Below are positions 1 through 9,149 of a DNA stretch of 64,000 bases, piece by piece. How positions within the stretch are numbered: position 1 is the stretch's first letter; the number at the start of each line of letters is the position of its first letter. This stretch comes from an uncultured bacterium (lineage in GTDB: Bacteria > Patescibacteriota > Saccharimonadia > Saccharimonadales > Saccharimonadaceae). The DNA lies in contig CALIJI010000007.1 of assembly GCA_938017895.1 (NCBI GenBank), positions 1-64,000 of the forward strand. The letters are read 5' to 3'. The translations under genes and the position numbers were made by a program. Below the pieces are notes generated by a model. The model ran no database searches, was not told where the DNA came from, and saw nothing but the letters and a program-made list of their open reading frames with translations.

Positions 1-54
1 TCTAGTTTAGGTTTGACTAAGAAACGCTACAAAGGAAGACACGAACGTCACTAA
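1..54 (+). CDS. C-terminal end of an unidentified basic protein (partial)
   Basis: The first 54 bases read as 17 codons ending in TAA. The peptide is rich in Lys, Arg and His (ending KRYKGRHERH), as in many small RNA-binding or ribosomal proteins. It begins outside the window, so the family cannot be named. A strong plus-strand terminator lies about 90 bases downstream, which fits a real plus-strand gene ending here. No other plus-strand gene explains that terminator. Confidence 0.4.
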   Translation, partial: SSLGLTKKRYKGRHERH

Positions 55-141
55 TGTTTACAGTTTTCAAAAGGTTATTATAGACAAATAAAATTCTGTT
101 TGTAGTCTTATAAGGATTTATTTGAGAAGAATACATTTAAA

Positions 142-165
142 AAGACGGTTATTTTGAACCGTCTT
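142..165 (+). terminator. Rho-independent terminator
   Basis: A perfect 9-bp stem (AAGACGGTT with AACCGTCTT, 6-base loop) is followed on the plus strand by a T-rich run. It would end transcription of the partial gene at the left edge. Between it and the terminator at 269-296 I see no gene. Confidence 0.75.
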
Positions 166-268
166 TTGTTTTGCCTATAAGATGTGTGAACTCAGATTAT
201 GTTTAGACTGCTGAATGTCAGACTATCTAGGGAGTTCTTTTTTTATTTTTTGGCTTCTTATTAAAAAC

Positions 269-296
269 AGAACTCCATTTTTATTAATGGAGTTCT
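269..296 (-). terminator. Bidirectional-looking terminator overlapping the methyltransferase stop codon
   Basis: A perfect 11-bp inverted repeat (AGAACTCCATT with AATGGAGTTCT) is followed on the minus strand by a T run. It overlaps the last codons of the 284-1597 gene, so stop codon and terminator are merged. This is a compact arrangement. Confidence 0.75.
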
Positions 297-1597
297 AGAA
301 CAATTAAGTTTTCAATATGGGGTGTTCGCGGGAAGAAATTATATCCACGAGAATAAATTATTTTATATTTCTCGGCTAAAATTGCGGTGTCGCGAGCTTG
401 AGTTACTGGATTGCAGCTTAGGTAGATTATTCGTTGCGGTTCAATCTCGAGGATCCTCTCGCAAACTTTTTTATACATTCCGGCTCGCGGTGGATCAACG
501 ATTAAATTAGTATCTTTTTTAATGAAATCAAGTACCTTTTCGCTAGGTGCAAGAATTGCCTTTGTGCTATTATTTCTGTGTAGCTCATTAATATTGCGCT
601 TCATTTCTGCTACTGCACTTTCGTTGATTTCGACTAAAGTTAAATCTTGTTTTCCGATTGTTAATCCAATAGAGCCGACACCAGCATAGAGATCCAATGT
701 TGGTTTATGAGGATCGATAAATTGCTCCATGTCGCGTAGAGCTTGCTCATAAACTGGTAAATTTATCTGAAAAAAGCTTTCGGTAGCGTAATTAAAATTA
801 ATTCCTAATATCTGATCGCTAAGCTTATCTTCATTTAGGGCTTGTAGCTTTTTAGTTATAACGCTTGCCGGTGATTTTGGGTTAGAGAAAATTAATTCAA
901 AATTTTTGAACCCTAGCGAGTGTAGTTCTTTATTGTTAAATAGCTTAAAATCTTCATTTTTGACATATAGTTGGGCTGAGATCTCGCCCTTTTGGTTTGT
1001 TCTAATTAGTAGAGTTTTTAGGTCTCGATTGGGAGTTTTTCTCACGCGTAAAATTTCTAGTATTTTTTGCCCAGCTTTATTTATTTCGTTTTTTGCAAGG
1101 CTAGTGCCAGTTACGGGGACTTTTCCCTTCCCTCCGCGTTTGAAGAATGCTAGATTTAGTTCACCGTTGCTGCTGTTTTCTTCAGATTTTTCCCACCAAA
1201 ATGAGAATTCAACTTTGTTACGATATTCAAAGATTATATCATTAGAAAAAAAGCTTTCTTGTTGTGGTAGATCTATATTTTCTTGCCGAAAACTTTCACG
1301 GATCAATTCTTGCTTGGTGTTCTGTTCGAAATCGAAGTTAAAAATTTGCCACGGGCTAGTCGAAAGAAAACTTTCTGGGTCGCGTGGTTTAATTCTTTTG
1401 GGAGATTTTTTGATAATTTCGACAGCGAACCCTTCCATAAAGCTCGACTTATTCTTTGTAATTTGGATTTTAGCTGTTTCGCCAGGTAAAACGCCCCATG
1501 CGAAGATTTTTTTACCGTTTTCGAGTGTGCCTAGAGCTTGCCCTCCGGGAGTGATTTTGTCAAATTTCGCTATTTCAAATTTAATTTTTCGCGCCAT
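284..1597 (-). CDS. TRAM-domain RNA (uracil-5)-methyltransferase, TrmA/RlmC/RlmD family
   Basis: 437 aa. Residues 1-60 form a TRAM-like RNA-binding beta domain. The C-terminal half is a SAM methyltransferase with motif I (LYAGVGSIG), a DPPRAG motif and the catalytic-cysteine motif SCNPVTQARD, all signatures of enzymes that make 5-methyluridine in rRNA or tRNA. The family's [4Fe-4S] cysteine cluster, normally just after the TRAM domain, is absent: the matching stretch (about residues 75-95) has no cysteines. Which uridine is modified cannot be told. It is the last gene of a minus-strand run with the 1612-2370 methyltransferase, 14 bases away. ATG start. Confidence 0.85.
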   Translation of the reverse strand: MARKIKFEIAKFDKITPGGQALGTLENGKKIFAWGVLPGETAKIQITKNKSSFMEGFAVEIIKKSPKRIKPRDPESFLSTSPWQIFNFDFEQNTKQELIRESFRQENIDLPQQESFFSNDIIFEYRNKVEFSFWWEKSEENSSNGELNLAFFKRGGKGKVPVTGTSLAKNEINKAGQKILEILRVRKTPNRDLKTLLIRTNQKGEISAQLYVKNEDFKLFNNKELHSLGFKNFELIFSNPKSPASVITKKLQALNEDKLSDQILGINFNYATESFFQINLPVYEQALRDMEQFIDPHKPTLDLYAGVGSIGLTIGKQDLTLVEINESAVAEMKRNINELHRNNSTKAILAPSEKVLDFIKKDTNLIVDPPRAGMYKKVCERILEIEPQRIIYLSCNPVTQARDTAILAEKYKIIYSRGYNFFPRTPHIENLIVLELH

Positions 1598-1611
1598 ATT
1601 TTCCTATTCTA

Positions 1612-2370
1612 TCAAATTTTTTGGTTATTTTCTATTATTGCTAAGGATTTGCCCTGCGATGCCCAGATCTCTAGCCAATCTTCACCTTTTAATTCGCTCG
1701 GTTTTTTAGTTCTAAATTTTAGGCCGCAATTTTGTCTATAAAAATTAGGGACTGCAAACATTTTGTCGACAAAATCGTTAAATTTAGGTTGTTCTTTTAG
1801 TGGAATAAGTGAAGTTTCGTGCCGTTTCATCTCAAAAAATACAGTCTCAACCGCTGGCGGTGGTGTAAAGTCCGTTTTATGTAGGGGTTTCTTTATTTTG
1901 ACTTCAAAGAATGGAAAAACTTTCACTCCCAAAGCTGAGGTAAAGTTTTTGTCGCCAGCTATTAGTTTGCGAGCAAATTGTTTTTGTAGGATTAAATAGA
2001 TGCTTTTAGGCTGGTTTTGGGAAGTTATTAATTTATTGATAATTGGTGAGCTCAAATGAAATGGAATATTTGCGCAAACTTTATAATTTTTTGGTAATTT
2101 CGAAAGATTGAAGTTTAGAAAATCTGCGCATAAAATTTCAACATTTTCTAAGTTTTTAGTGTTGTTTTTTAGTTTTTTGAAAGTTTCACGGTCAAATTCA
2201 GTTGCCAAAACTTGAGCAGATTTCTTGCTAAGGGCAAAAGTAAAAACGCCGCTTCCAGCGCCAATATCTAGCGTAAAGTCTCGTTTTCGGATATTACTAT
2301 GCCCTACTAACATTAGCGCTATTCGTGGAGAACGCAAGAAATTTTGCGAAATGCGGTGTTTTCGAGCCAT
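1612..2370 (-). CDS. rRNA adenine N6-methyltransferase, KsgA/Erm family
   Basis: 252 aa with the family N-terminus (RISQNFLRSP), SAM motif I (DIGAGSGVF) and catalytic motif IV (NIPFHLSSP). KsgA/RsmA dimethylates two adenines of 16S rRNA; Erm proteins methylate A2058 of 23S rRNA and give macrolide resistance. NIPF rather than NLPY, and the short C-terminal part, lean slightly toward Erm, but a housekeeping role is equally possible. The stop codon abuts the next gene on one side and the start abuts the permease stop on the other (2370/2371), so it is probably translated from the same mRNA. Confidence 0.8.
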   Translation of the reverse strand: MARKHRISQNFLRSPRIALMLVGHSNIRKRDFTLDIGAGSGVFTFALSKKSAQVLATEFDRETFKKLKNNTKNLENVEILCADFLNFNLSKLPKNYKVCANIPFHLSSPIINKLITSQNQPKSIYLILQKQFARKLIAGDKNFTSALGVKVFPFFEVKIKKPLHKTDFTPPPAVETVFFEMKRHETSLIPLKEQPKFNDFVDKMFAVPNFYRQNCGLKFRTKKPSELKGEDWLEIWASQGKSLAIIENNQKI

Positions 2371-3654
2371 TTATTCGTATCTCAAAGCTTCGATTGGGTC
2401 TTTTTTGCTGGCTTTACGCGAAGGTAAAGTTCCTGCTAAAAATGCAACAATAGCAATTACTACGGTAATCATTATATTATTTTTGATGGTGAATTTTGTT
2501 AAATTAAATCCATCCATACCCTTTAAGAAGCTTTCTGTTGCAAAAGTATTTAAGGCTTCTCCGGCAGCTTGAGCTAATATTATGCCTATGACTGAGCCAA
2601 TCACACCAATTAAGATAGCTTCAATACTGAATAGTTGAAAGACTTTTCCGTTTGACAAACCCATCGCTTTCATTAATCCGATTTCACGAGTCCGTTCACG
2701 AACGCTCATGTAAAGTGTATTAATAATACCGAAGCTTGCTGCAAGCAATGCAATAGCCCCAAAAACAATCAAAGATCCAGTAATTCCATTTACGACGTTC
2801 ATGATAGTTTCGACTTGGTCTTTGGCTGTGTTTGCTGAATAACCAGCTTTTTTAGCATCTTCCTTGATTTGATTTAACTTATCCTCACTTACTTTTCCTT
2901 CAATTTGAGCTAGAGCAGAAATACTTTTTTCTTTAGACTCTTTTGGTAGGCTTTTTGTCTGAAAATCATAAAATTCATTAAAGGTTGGCTCGTTAATTGT
3001 TACCATTGCTGATTGGATTAAGCTTTTAGCTGTTACGCCTGAAATTTTTTGAGTAAAGGCTTTAGTTTCGCCAGTTAAAGAATCTGAAACTTGAAAGGTT
3101 ACTTTTTCACCAATCGCAGCTTGGGCATTTTTAAAGCCTAGAGGTTCAAGATAATCCTGAGAAATTGTTACCTCGTCTTTATTTTTTGGTTTACCCCCAG
3201 CTAGAAAATCAAAGTCAAATTTTTGTCCTTCAACTTCTACTATAAGAGATGTAATTGTAAGTTTCTTGCCGCCTTTATATTGAATATAATCTGGTGTTGC
3301 TATTTTATAGAAGCGGGCATTTTTAATATTTGAAATTTTGTTAATTTTTTCAAGATCTTTAGAATTTAGGGTCTGTTGAGTGTATCTAGAGCCAGCTTTT
3401 TTAGAATTTCCTTCTTTATATTCTTGTGGCCCAAAAGCTACACCATTATCCTGCTTTGGCTGAAAATAAATTATAGAGTCGTCACCAAAAACCGAAAGCT
3501 GCTTTTGGATATAATCATTCACGCCAATATTCACGGCAGAGGTTAATGCTATGGTAAAAGAACCGATACAAACCGCGATAATCGTCAAGAAAGTTCGACC
3601 TTTATTTCGCCATAAATTTGAGGCTGAAGTTTTAATCATATCTGAAATATTCAT
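2371..3654 (-). CDS. ABC transporter permease, MacB/FtsX-like
   Basis: 427 aa with the MacB layout: one membrane segment at about residues 20-45, a large extracytoplasmic domain to about residue 280, then three C-terminal membrane segments with the FtsX motif region (REIGLMKAMG). It ends with SRKASKKDPIEALRYE, the typical MacB-type end. These permeases do not move substrate through the membrane; they transmit ATPase motion to outside partners. Its start overlaps the stop of the ATPase gene by one base (TAATG), so the two are coupled and form one complex. The substrate is unknown. Confidence 0.88.
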   Translation of the reverse strand: MNISDMIKTSASNLWRNKGRTFLTIIAVCIGSFTIALTSAVNIGVNDYIQKQLSVFGDDSIIYFQPKQDNGVAFGPQEYKEGNSKKAGSRYTQQTLNSKDLEKINKISNIKNARFYKIATPDYIQYKGGKKLTITSLIVEVEGQKFDFDFLAGGKPKNKDEVTISQDYLEPLGFKNAQAAIGEKVTFQVSDSLTGETKAFTQKISGVTAKSLIQSAMVTINEPTFNEFYDFQTKSLPKESKEKSISALAQIEGKVSEDKLNQIKEDAKKAGYSANTAKDQVETIMNVVNGITGSLIVFGAIALLAASFGIINTLYMSVRERTREIGLMKAMGLSNGKVFQLFSIEAILIGVIGSVIGIILAQAAGEALNTFATESFLKGMDGFNLTKFTIKNNIMITVVIAIVAFLAGTLPSRKASKKDPIEALRYE

Positions 3655-4343
3655 TATTTTTCTCCTTTTGAAATAATTTTACCGTCCTGGAGGCGGATTT
3701 GGCGATCACACTTTTCGGCTAGTGCTTCGTCGTGAGTTACGATAATTAGAGTGATCCCTTTTTCTTTATTTAGACCGAAAAGTAATTCTTCTACTTTATC
3801 GCCAGTATTTGTGTCAAGGTTTCCGGTTGGCTCATCGGCGAAAATTATTTTTGGTGAGTTAGCGACTGCGCGGGCTACGCATACTCGTTGCTTTTGTCCG
3901 CCAGAAAGGTTAGATGCTTTATTTCTAGCTTTATCTACTAGATCTACGGATTCAAGTGCTTTCATAGCAGTTTCTTTACGCTTTCGTGGACTGATTTTTG
4001 CGATTTTTAGCGGTAAAATTACGTTTTGTAAAACTGTGTCTTTTGGGTTCATGAAGAACTGCTGAAAAACAAACCCAAAAGTTTGGTTTCGAAGCTTATT
4101 TAGTTCACGTTTTTTCATTTTGGCGATATTATTACCGTTGATAAAAATCTCACCTTCATTAGGTTTGTCGAGCGCTGCAAGAAGATGCATTAGAGTGGAT
4201 TTACCACTACCTGATTTACCGATAATGGCAACACTTTCCCCTTCTTTGATATTGAGCGATACATCGTCGAGTGCACGAAATTGTTCGCTGCCGTCCTGAT
4301 AAATTTTTACTAAATTTTTTACTTCAATAATATTTTTTGACAT
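3654..4343 (-). CDS. ABC transporter ATPase, LolD/MacB type
   Basis: 229 aa. Walker A is GKSGSGKST, the signature is LSGGQKQR, Walker B is IIFADEPTG, and the H-loop is IIVTHD. The length is normal for the LolD/FtsE/MacB class. It powers the adjacent permease (one-base TAATG overlap). All key residues are intact. Start ATG at 4343. Confidence 0.92.
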   Translation of the reverse strand: MSKNIIEVKNLVKIYQDGSEQFRALDDVSLNIKEGESVAIIGKSGSGKSTLMHLLAALDKPNEGEIFINGNNIAKMKKRELNKLRNQTFGFVFQQFFMNPKDTVLQNVILPLKIAKISPRKRKETAMKALESVDLVDKARNKASNLSGGQKQRVCVARAVANSPKIIFADEPTGNLDTNTGDKVEELLFGLNKEKGITLIIVTHDEALAEKCDRQIRLQDGKIISKGEK

Positions 4344-4360
4344 TATTACTTCTTTCTAGA

Positions 4361-7126
4361 TTAATCTCTTGGGATTTTTAAATCGTTATCTTGGGTAGGG
4401 TTTGGTTTTTTATGTCGTGGCTTACGACGCTTTTTTTGATCGTTAGATATTACTACACCTTTCTCTGCTAGAATTTTCGACAGATCTTTTAGATTATTAA
4501 CTGAATCCTTTTGTTCGGCGCTATTTGGGCTAATTCTTTTTGGGCTGATCGGCTGCTTTGAAAAATCTACTTTTGTCGAATTAAACATGGGCTTAATCGG
4601 TTTTAATTCTGATTTTGGTACTTTTTGATCTGGTTTTTGATTGTTTTGGTTAGGTCGTGGAGCTACATTTTGGGTTGGTGCTGTCCACTGTAAACCTTGG
4701 CGCTCAGCCATAGCTTTATTAACTAATTGTTTTGGAGGTAAGAGTATGTCACGGATTCGTTGTTCTATTTCTGGTCGTGGAGTTCCATAATTTCGCCGTG
4801 TATTTTCAATGATTTTATCACTTAGATCATTGAATGGCTTTGGCAAAGTGAGAGTTGTAGCGCTGAAAGGTGTAGATTTTTCGCCATTAATAATCATGCT
4901 CATTACAAAATGACGATTGTTTAAACCCATTAAGTCACTAGCATCAAATTGTGGTTCGAACTGCTTAGCGAGAATCGGTGCATCTTCAACAGAAACTCGG
5001 AATGAGATAATCGAGCCAACATTTCCGAAGACGGCATTTTTAACACTTTCAGTCATCTGTGAAACATATTGGTTGGCCACTGTTAGAGTTAAACCATACT
5101 TTCGGATTTCTGAAAGAATTACAGCAAATGAATCAGTTGCGAAGTTCTGAAACTCGTCAACATAAAGATGAAATGGTCGGCGATCTTCTAGTCTTTCGAT
5201 ATCCGAACGACTCATTGCAGCAAGCTGAATTTTGGTTACAAGAAACGAACCAAGAATTGCGGCGTTGTCTTCGCCGATCAGACCTTTAGAGAGGTTGACG
5301 ACTAGGATTTTGCCCTCATCCATAATTTTACGGATGTCAAAAGTTGATTTTGGCTGACCGATAATATTGCGGATAATAGGATTTGCGGTAAATGCTCCAA
5401 CCTTGTTTAGAACTGGCGCGATTGCTTCATTAACTTGTTTTTCGCTCCACTGGCCAAATTCTTGTTTCCAGAATTGAAGCACACTCGGATCCTTACAATA
5501 AGTTAAAGTATCTTTACGGAAATCACCGTCGGTCAAGATTCGAGTAATGTCGAGCATTGTTGGCTCTGGCCGATCAAGCAGTGCCAAAAGTGAATATCGC
5601 AAGATATATTCAAGACGTGGACCCCAAGAATCACCGAACATGCGCTTCAGCACGCCAATAACTTCGGATGAGATATTTGATTTTTTGCTTGGATCGTAAA
5701 CCTCGAGCGGATTAAAACCAAGTGGAAACTCGGTATCAGCTGGGTTGAAATAAATAACGTCTTTTAATCGATTTTCAGGAATAAATCGCATATTATTCAT
5801 CGCAAAATCACCGTGCGGGTCGATAATTGCATAGCCTTCATTATGATAAATATCAGAGAGCGCTAAAAGCTCTAGTGATCCAGATTTACCAGTTCCCGTT
5901 TGACCGATAATATAAAGATGTCGTGATCGGTCGCGTTTAAACATTCCAAACTGATGATTAATTCCACGGAAATTAGTTAAACCAAAAGCGGAAATATTCT
6001 CGTCGTGTGCAGGGTCGCCATTTAAAATGGGTAGTTTAGCTGGCGGCTCAGCAGTTTTGCTTGATGCCCAAACAATATTTGGAGTTTCTACGTTAGTGTG
6101 CGGTAAATGCCAAATACTAGCAAGCTCTTGGATATTTAAAATAAAACCGCCATCAAAAAACTCACGATTTTCGAATTTACTAATCCTTGATCTATCGAAG
6201 GTCGCGTTTACCATCTTAAAACCATTTAGGTTGGTGCTATTGAATTGTTTAAATGTTCCGGTGAGTGCTTGAATTTGTAGCCGAGCAGTTGTCTCATCAT
6301 CGCCCAAGAATGCGATACGAATTTTCACTTTGTAACCTAATTTAGTTGCTTTTTCTTCAGCCTTAGACACTCTAGTCTTATCGCGTTCAGAAAGTTCCTT
6401 CTTTGCATCGTCTTTACCTGATTCTGGTGCTTTCCACAGCGCTTCAAACATTCCCAATAACCATTTTAGATCAAAACTAAATGGTTTTTTGCCGGATTTT
6501 ATATTTTTGATCCATTTGTCTGATTCTTTATGCCAATCATCTGCTATCGGCCGAACTAAAATTTGCGCCCACATTTGCGAATTGGTACCATCTAATTTAG
6601 CTAAAGTACCGGTAATACCCGCTAGAGGGTCAACCTCAAAACCATCAAAAGTCTTAATTGGTAGTGCTTCATTATCTATTAAATCAATATCGGCTGAATA
6701 AACAACTGGTTTGAGCTGAGCTGTTCCTATGTAATCTTCTTTCGCTTCATAGATTTGAACTGTTGGGTACTGAGAATAGATCTGGCCTTCAATAAAATTT
6801 TGCAAGATTCGAGGCGCCCAGACGTAAAAGCGAATCGCACCATTAACAGAGACGATCTCAAAGCTTAAATGTTCTTGAACCCCACCGTTATTTTTTAATT
6901 CTTGAGCATCACGCAGGATTCCGTGAATCGAAGCTAGCATTTGTTCGGCGGCGAGCTCTGATTTGTCGTTAGTTTTTGGAATTTCTAGCGCCAAAAGAAC
7001 TGCATCGGTGTTTAGTGTTTGTAATTTGTCGATTTTTTTATAATTTTGACGCGTTAAATAAGCCAAAACTAGAACGATTGGAATCCATACAATCGGGCTA
7101 AATAAAAAGGTAAAAAATGCTTCCAT
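4361..7126 (-). CDS. VirD4/TraG-like type IV coupling ATPase
   Basis: About 921 aa from the ATG at 7126. There is one N-terminal membrane segment, a large N-terminal domain, then an AAA+/VirD4 ATPase core with Walker A IGQTGTGKSGS (about residue 425) and Walker B YVDEFQNFA. The tail after about residue 800 is Pro, Lys and Gln rich and looks disordered, ending in a basic patch. VirD4-type proteins couple DNA or protein substrates to secretion channels; CPR genomes commonly carry one, possibly linked to pili or DNA uptake. An upstream TTG gives a longer frame, but that TTG is the -35 box of the promoter, so the internal ATG is the likelier start. Confidence 0.82.
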   Translation of the reverse strand: MEAFFTFLFSPIVWIPIVLVLAYLTRQNYKKIDKLQTLNTDAVLLALEIPKTNDKSELAAEQMLASIHGILRDAQELKNNGGVQEHLSFEIVSVNGAIRFYVWAPRILQNFIEGQIYSQYPTVQIYEAKEDYIGTAQLKPVVYSADIDLIDNEALPIKTFDGFEVDPLAGITGTLAKLDGTNSQMWAQILVRPIADDWHKESDKWIKNIKSGKKPFSFDLKWLLGMFEALWKAPESGKDDAKKELSERDKTRVSKAEEKATKLGYKVKIRIAFLGDDETTARLQIQALTGTFKQFNSTNLNGFKMVNATFDRSRISKFENREFFDGGFILNIQELASIWHLPHTNVETPNIVWASSKTAEPPAKLPILNGDPAHDENISAFGLTNFRGINHQFGMFKRDRSRHLYIIGQTGTGKSGSLELLALSDIYHNEGYAIIDPHGDFAMNNMRFIPENRLKDVIYFNPADTEFPLGFNPLEVYDPSKKSNISSEVIGVLKRMFGDSWGPRLEYILRYSLLALLDRPEPTMLDITRILTDGDFRKDTLTYCKDPSVLQFWKQEFGQWSEKQVNEAIAPVLNKVGAFTANPIIRNIIGQPKSTFDIRKIMDEGKILVVNLSKGLIGEDNAAILGSFLVTKIQLAAMSRSDIERLEDRRPFHLYVDEFQNFATDSFAVILSEIRKYGLTLTVANQYVSQMTESVKNAVFGNVGSIISFRVSVEDAPILAKQFEPQFDASDLMGLNNRHFVMSMIINGEKSTPFSATTLTLPKPFNDLSDKIIENTRRNYGTPRPEIEQRIRDILLPPKQLVNKAMAERQGLQWTAPTQNVAPRPNQNNQKPDQKVPKSELKPIKPMFNSTKVDFSKQPISPKRISPNSAEQKDSVNNLKDLSKILAEKGVVISNDQKKRRKPRHKKPNPTQDNDLKIPRD

Positions 7127-7136
7127 AAGTGCATTA

Positions 7137-7165
7137 ATCATAGCACAAACATGATAAAAAGTCAA
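7137..7165 (-). promoter_or_regulatory. Promoter of the VirD4-like gene, near-leaderless
   Basis: On the minus strand TTGACT and TATGAT are separated by exactly 17 bases. The ATG at 7126 comes 10 bases after the -10 box, so transcription would start about 3 bases before the start codon. There is no Shine-Dalgarno sequence. This implies a leaderless or nearly leaderless mRNA. Confidence 0.65.
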
Positions 7166-7194
7166 TGTTAAAAGAATCCTGACAGATGTAGACT

Positions 7195-7713
7195 TTATTT
7201 TGTTTTTTCGATTTTAATAAAATTATCAATCTCTTTTTGTGATTTTAAAATCACGGTTTTATTAGAGTTGTTTTTGCAAATTTTATTAAATAATTTTCGA
7301 TGTTTTGGTAGCCTTGTTCGAATTATATTGACAAGAATATTTATGCCGTATATTTCAAGACATCCTTTTCCACCGCCAAGCCTTTGCTTGCCTCGATTAT
7401 TGAAAAATCTTTTCAATGAGCGAAAGAAACACTTCGATAGACTTAAGTCTAAAAAAATTATCATATCAGCCTCATTGGCTCTCAATTCTAATTCTTTATA
7501 GGTTGTTATTCCTTCTATAATCCAAGACGGATTAATTCGAATTATCTGATTTACACGATAAGTTATCGCCTCCTCTTGATAGTTTAGCGGAATGAAGCGT
7601 TCGCTATCCACGATTTCATCAATGTGAAATATTGGTATTTTGTAGATCTTTGATAGATTTAAAGACAATGTTGATTTTCCTGCCGCTAAATGACCAAAAA
7701 TAGTGATTTTCAT
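7195..7713 (-). CDS. P-loop nucleotide kinase-like protein (FlaR/topology-modulation type)
   Basis: 172 aa with an N-terminal P-loop (GHLAAGKST), a WIIEG motif near residue 70 and a Walker-B-like hydrophobic strand (MIIFLDLS). These are features of the adenylate-kinase-like family annotated as DNA topology modulation protein FlaR. The true substrate is unknown. It has a Shine-Dalgarno (AAGGGGGG) before the ATG. It is a diverged paralog of the gene at 7814-8323: same order of motifs, same length. No operon partner is evident. Confidence 0.7.
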   Translation of the reverse strand: MKITIFGHLAAGKSTLSLNLSKIYKIPIFHIDEIVDSERFIPLNYQEEAITYRVNQIIRINPSWIIEGITTYKELELRANEADMIIFLDLSLSKCFFRSLKRFFNNRGKQRLGGGKGCLEIYGINILVNIIRTRLPKHRKLFNKICKNNSNKTVILKSQKEIDNFIKIEKTK

Positions 7714-7791
7714 TCATACCCCCCTTATAAAGTCCTATAACCAAATATCTGTAATGATTATAACACAAATTTATCTAAAAAATAAAAAATA

Positions 7792-7815
7792 AATAAGCCT
7801 CAATCTAGGCTTATT
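7792..7815 (-). terminator. Rho-independent terminator
   Basis: A 9-bp stem (AATAAGCCT with AGGCTTATT) is followed on the minus strand by a long T-rich run. It ends the 7814-8323 gene and overlaps its stop codon. Confidence 0.75.
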
Positions 7816-8323
7816 AGAAATTGAAATTTCGGAGGATAATATCGGCATCTTTCCAATCCTTGACTAGGATAGTTTTATTTTTATGATGATTCATTATTTG
7901 CCGCATTCTTAGATATTTATCAGGAAATCTATCCCGAAATATCCATAAGATAGATCCTAAGTATAATCGTTGAACATGACCTTCTGGTAGGTCTTGTCTT
8001 GGTTTACCATAGTCTTGCCGATTTCTTTTGAAAAAATTTAAAAAGCAATTATGAAAAGGTAGGTCGAAGATAATAATTTTATCAGCTTGATCTTGAATGT
8101 CAGTCATAAAATCTTCATTTTTAGTCCCTCCCTCAATAATCCACGATTTGTGCTCTAGGATTCGATGAATCTCGCTATCAACTACAGTAGGGTTTTTCTT
8201 TTTCCAATCTTTATGATGACGAATTCTATCGAGATGATAGATGGGGATTCCTAATTTTTTAGATATTTTATTTCCAAATGTAGTTTTACCAGCCGCCACA
8301 AATCCAGTGATAAAAATTTTCAT
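7814..8323 (-). CDS. P-loop nucleotide kinase-like protein, paralog of the gene at 7195-7713
   Basis: 169 aa from the ATG at 8323. That start has a good Shine-Dalgarno (AAAGGAG). A longer reading would start inside the promoter's TATAAT box and is rejected. It has a P-loop (GFVAAGKTT), WIIEGG, and the strand IIIFDLPF. It is an AAA/adenylate-kinase-like fold of the same FlaR-like family as its neighbour. The two probably arose by duplication, and each keeps its own promoter and terminator. Substrate unknown. Confidence 0.72.
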   Translation of the reverse strand: MKIFITGFVAAGKTTFGNKISKKLGIPIYHLDRIRHHKDWKKKNPTVVDSEIHRILEHKSWIIEGGTKNEDFMTDIQDQADKIIIFDLPFHNCFLNFFKRNRQDYGKPRQDLPEGHVQRLYLGSILWIFRDRFPDKYLRMRQIMNHHKNKTILVKDWKDADIILRNFNF

Positions 8324-8823
8324 ATTTATTCTCCTTTCGAAAAGTTCTAAAATTAAAAACATTATAACACACCTCCCCTAGCAGTCCAAACCAATACATC
8401 ATTAAGACTAAATACATCAAACCTTATAACCTAAATTTTAGCACGCCAGCTAGCGTGCTATTTTTGAATCTAAAAATTTACTTGACTCCCTGTCAATCCC
8501 TCCAGAAGCCTATGAGCACTAAATTTTATAAAAAATAGAAGCTATATTTACACCAATTTTAAAAGGCAGTCCATCCAAAGCGACATGACTTTTCTGCTAA
8601 AAAAGAAAGAGTTCGTTTACTAAGGAATTATAACCATGCGATTATTTACTCAACAAAAAATACTTTATAAAAATCTGTAAAGGAAAACTGTTGTCTTTCC
8701 AATTTACTATCGTTTAACCTTTTGGTATAATTAACGTGTAAGGTATTTCTTAAAACAGCATCTTGATAATTTACAGTAAAATTCAATCATATTTATAAAC
8801 AAGAAAGGCTTTATGTAGGAAAT
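8324..8823. other. Gene-free stretch with repeat copy 1
   Basis: No convincing reading frame on either strand. It holds the minus-strand promoter of the kinase gene, the first copy of a 58-bp repeat (8431-8488), and AT-rich sequence leading to the plus-strand gene at 8824. It looks like the edge of a decayed mobile element. Confidence 0.5.
8431..8488 (+). repeat. 58-bp direct repeat, copy 1 (contains a terminator hairpin)
   Basis: Identical to 9770-9827 except one base (C for T in the hairpin loop). It contains a hairpin with an 8-bp stem (TAGCACGC with GCGTGCTA) and a following T run, then an AT-rich segment ending CTTGACTC. The match extends well beyond the hairpin, so it is a true duplicated sequence and not just two similar terminators. 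Confidence 0.85.
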
Positions 8824-9123
8824 ATGAAAGATGTTGATAATAGCAATTCAATAAATTCATTTTCGGAACACGTTTTTGAATTTGCTCACATGAGCGAAGA
8901 CTCAAAAGAAGAATATCAGTTAGCTTACCCTCTCATTTTTAATCACTGTCGATTTGATTATTTAATTAAATATTTATTCTTAAAATTTTCCGAATCCGAC
9001 TGGCATCGTCAACTATATATAAATCATATCAAATATTTTAATAATTTTCAGGAAATAAACTTTCCTTCCCGAAATACAGGCGAAGATTTTATAAAAGATT
9101 TTGAAATGTTAAGCTCTAACTGA
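8824..9123 (+). CDS. Hypothetical protein
   Basis: 99 aa, ATG start preceded by GTAGGAA, which is a weak ribosome site. Acidic at the N-terminus and rich in Phe, Tyr and Ile; no membrane segment and no motif I recognise. It lies between the two copies of the 58-bp repeat with the nucleotidyltransferase gene on the opposite strand, so it may be cargo of a mobile unit. Function unknown. Confidence 0.5.
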   Translation: MKDVDNSNSINSFSEHVFEFAHMSEDSKEEYQLAYPLIFNHCRFDYLIKYLFLKFSESDWHRQLYINHIKYFNNFQEINFPSRNTGEDFIKDFEMLSSN

Positions 9124-9149
9124 AAGATTATAAATAACTATTCCAGTAT

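Noticed and set aside
906..1709. 267-aa plus-strand frame opposite the m5U methyltransferase
   Set aside because: Composition of an antisense shadow; the minus-strand gene has full family motifs.
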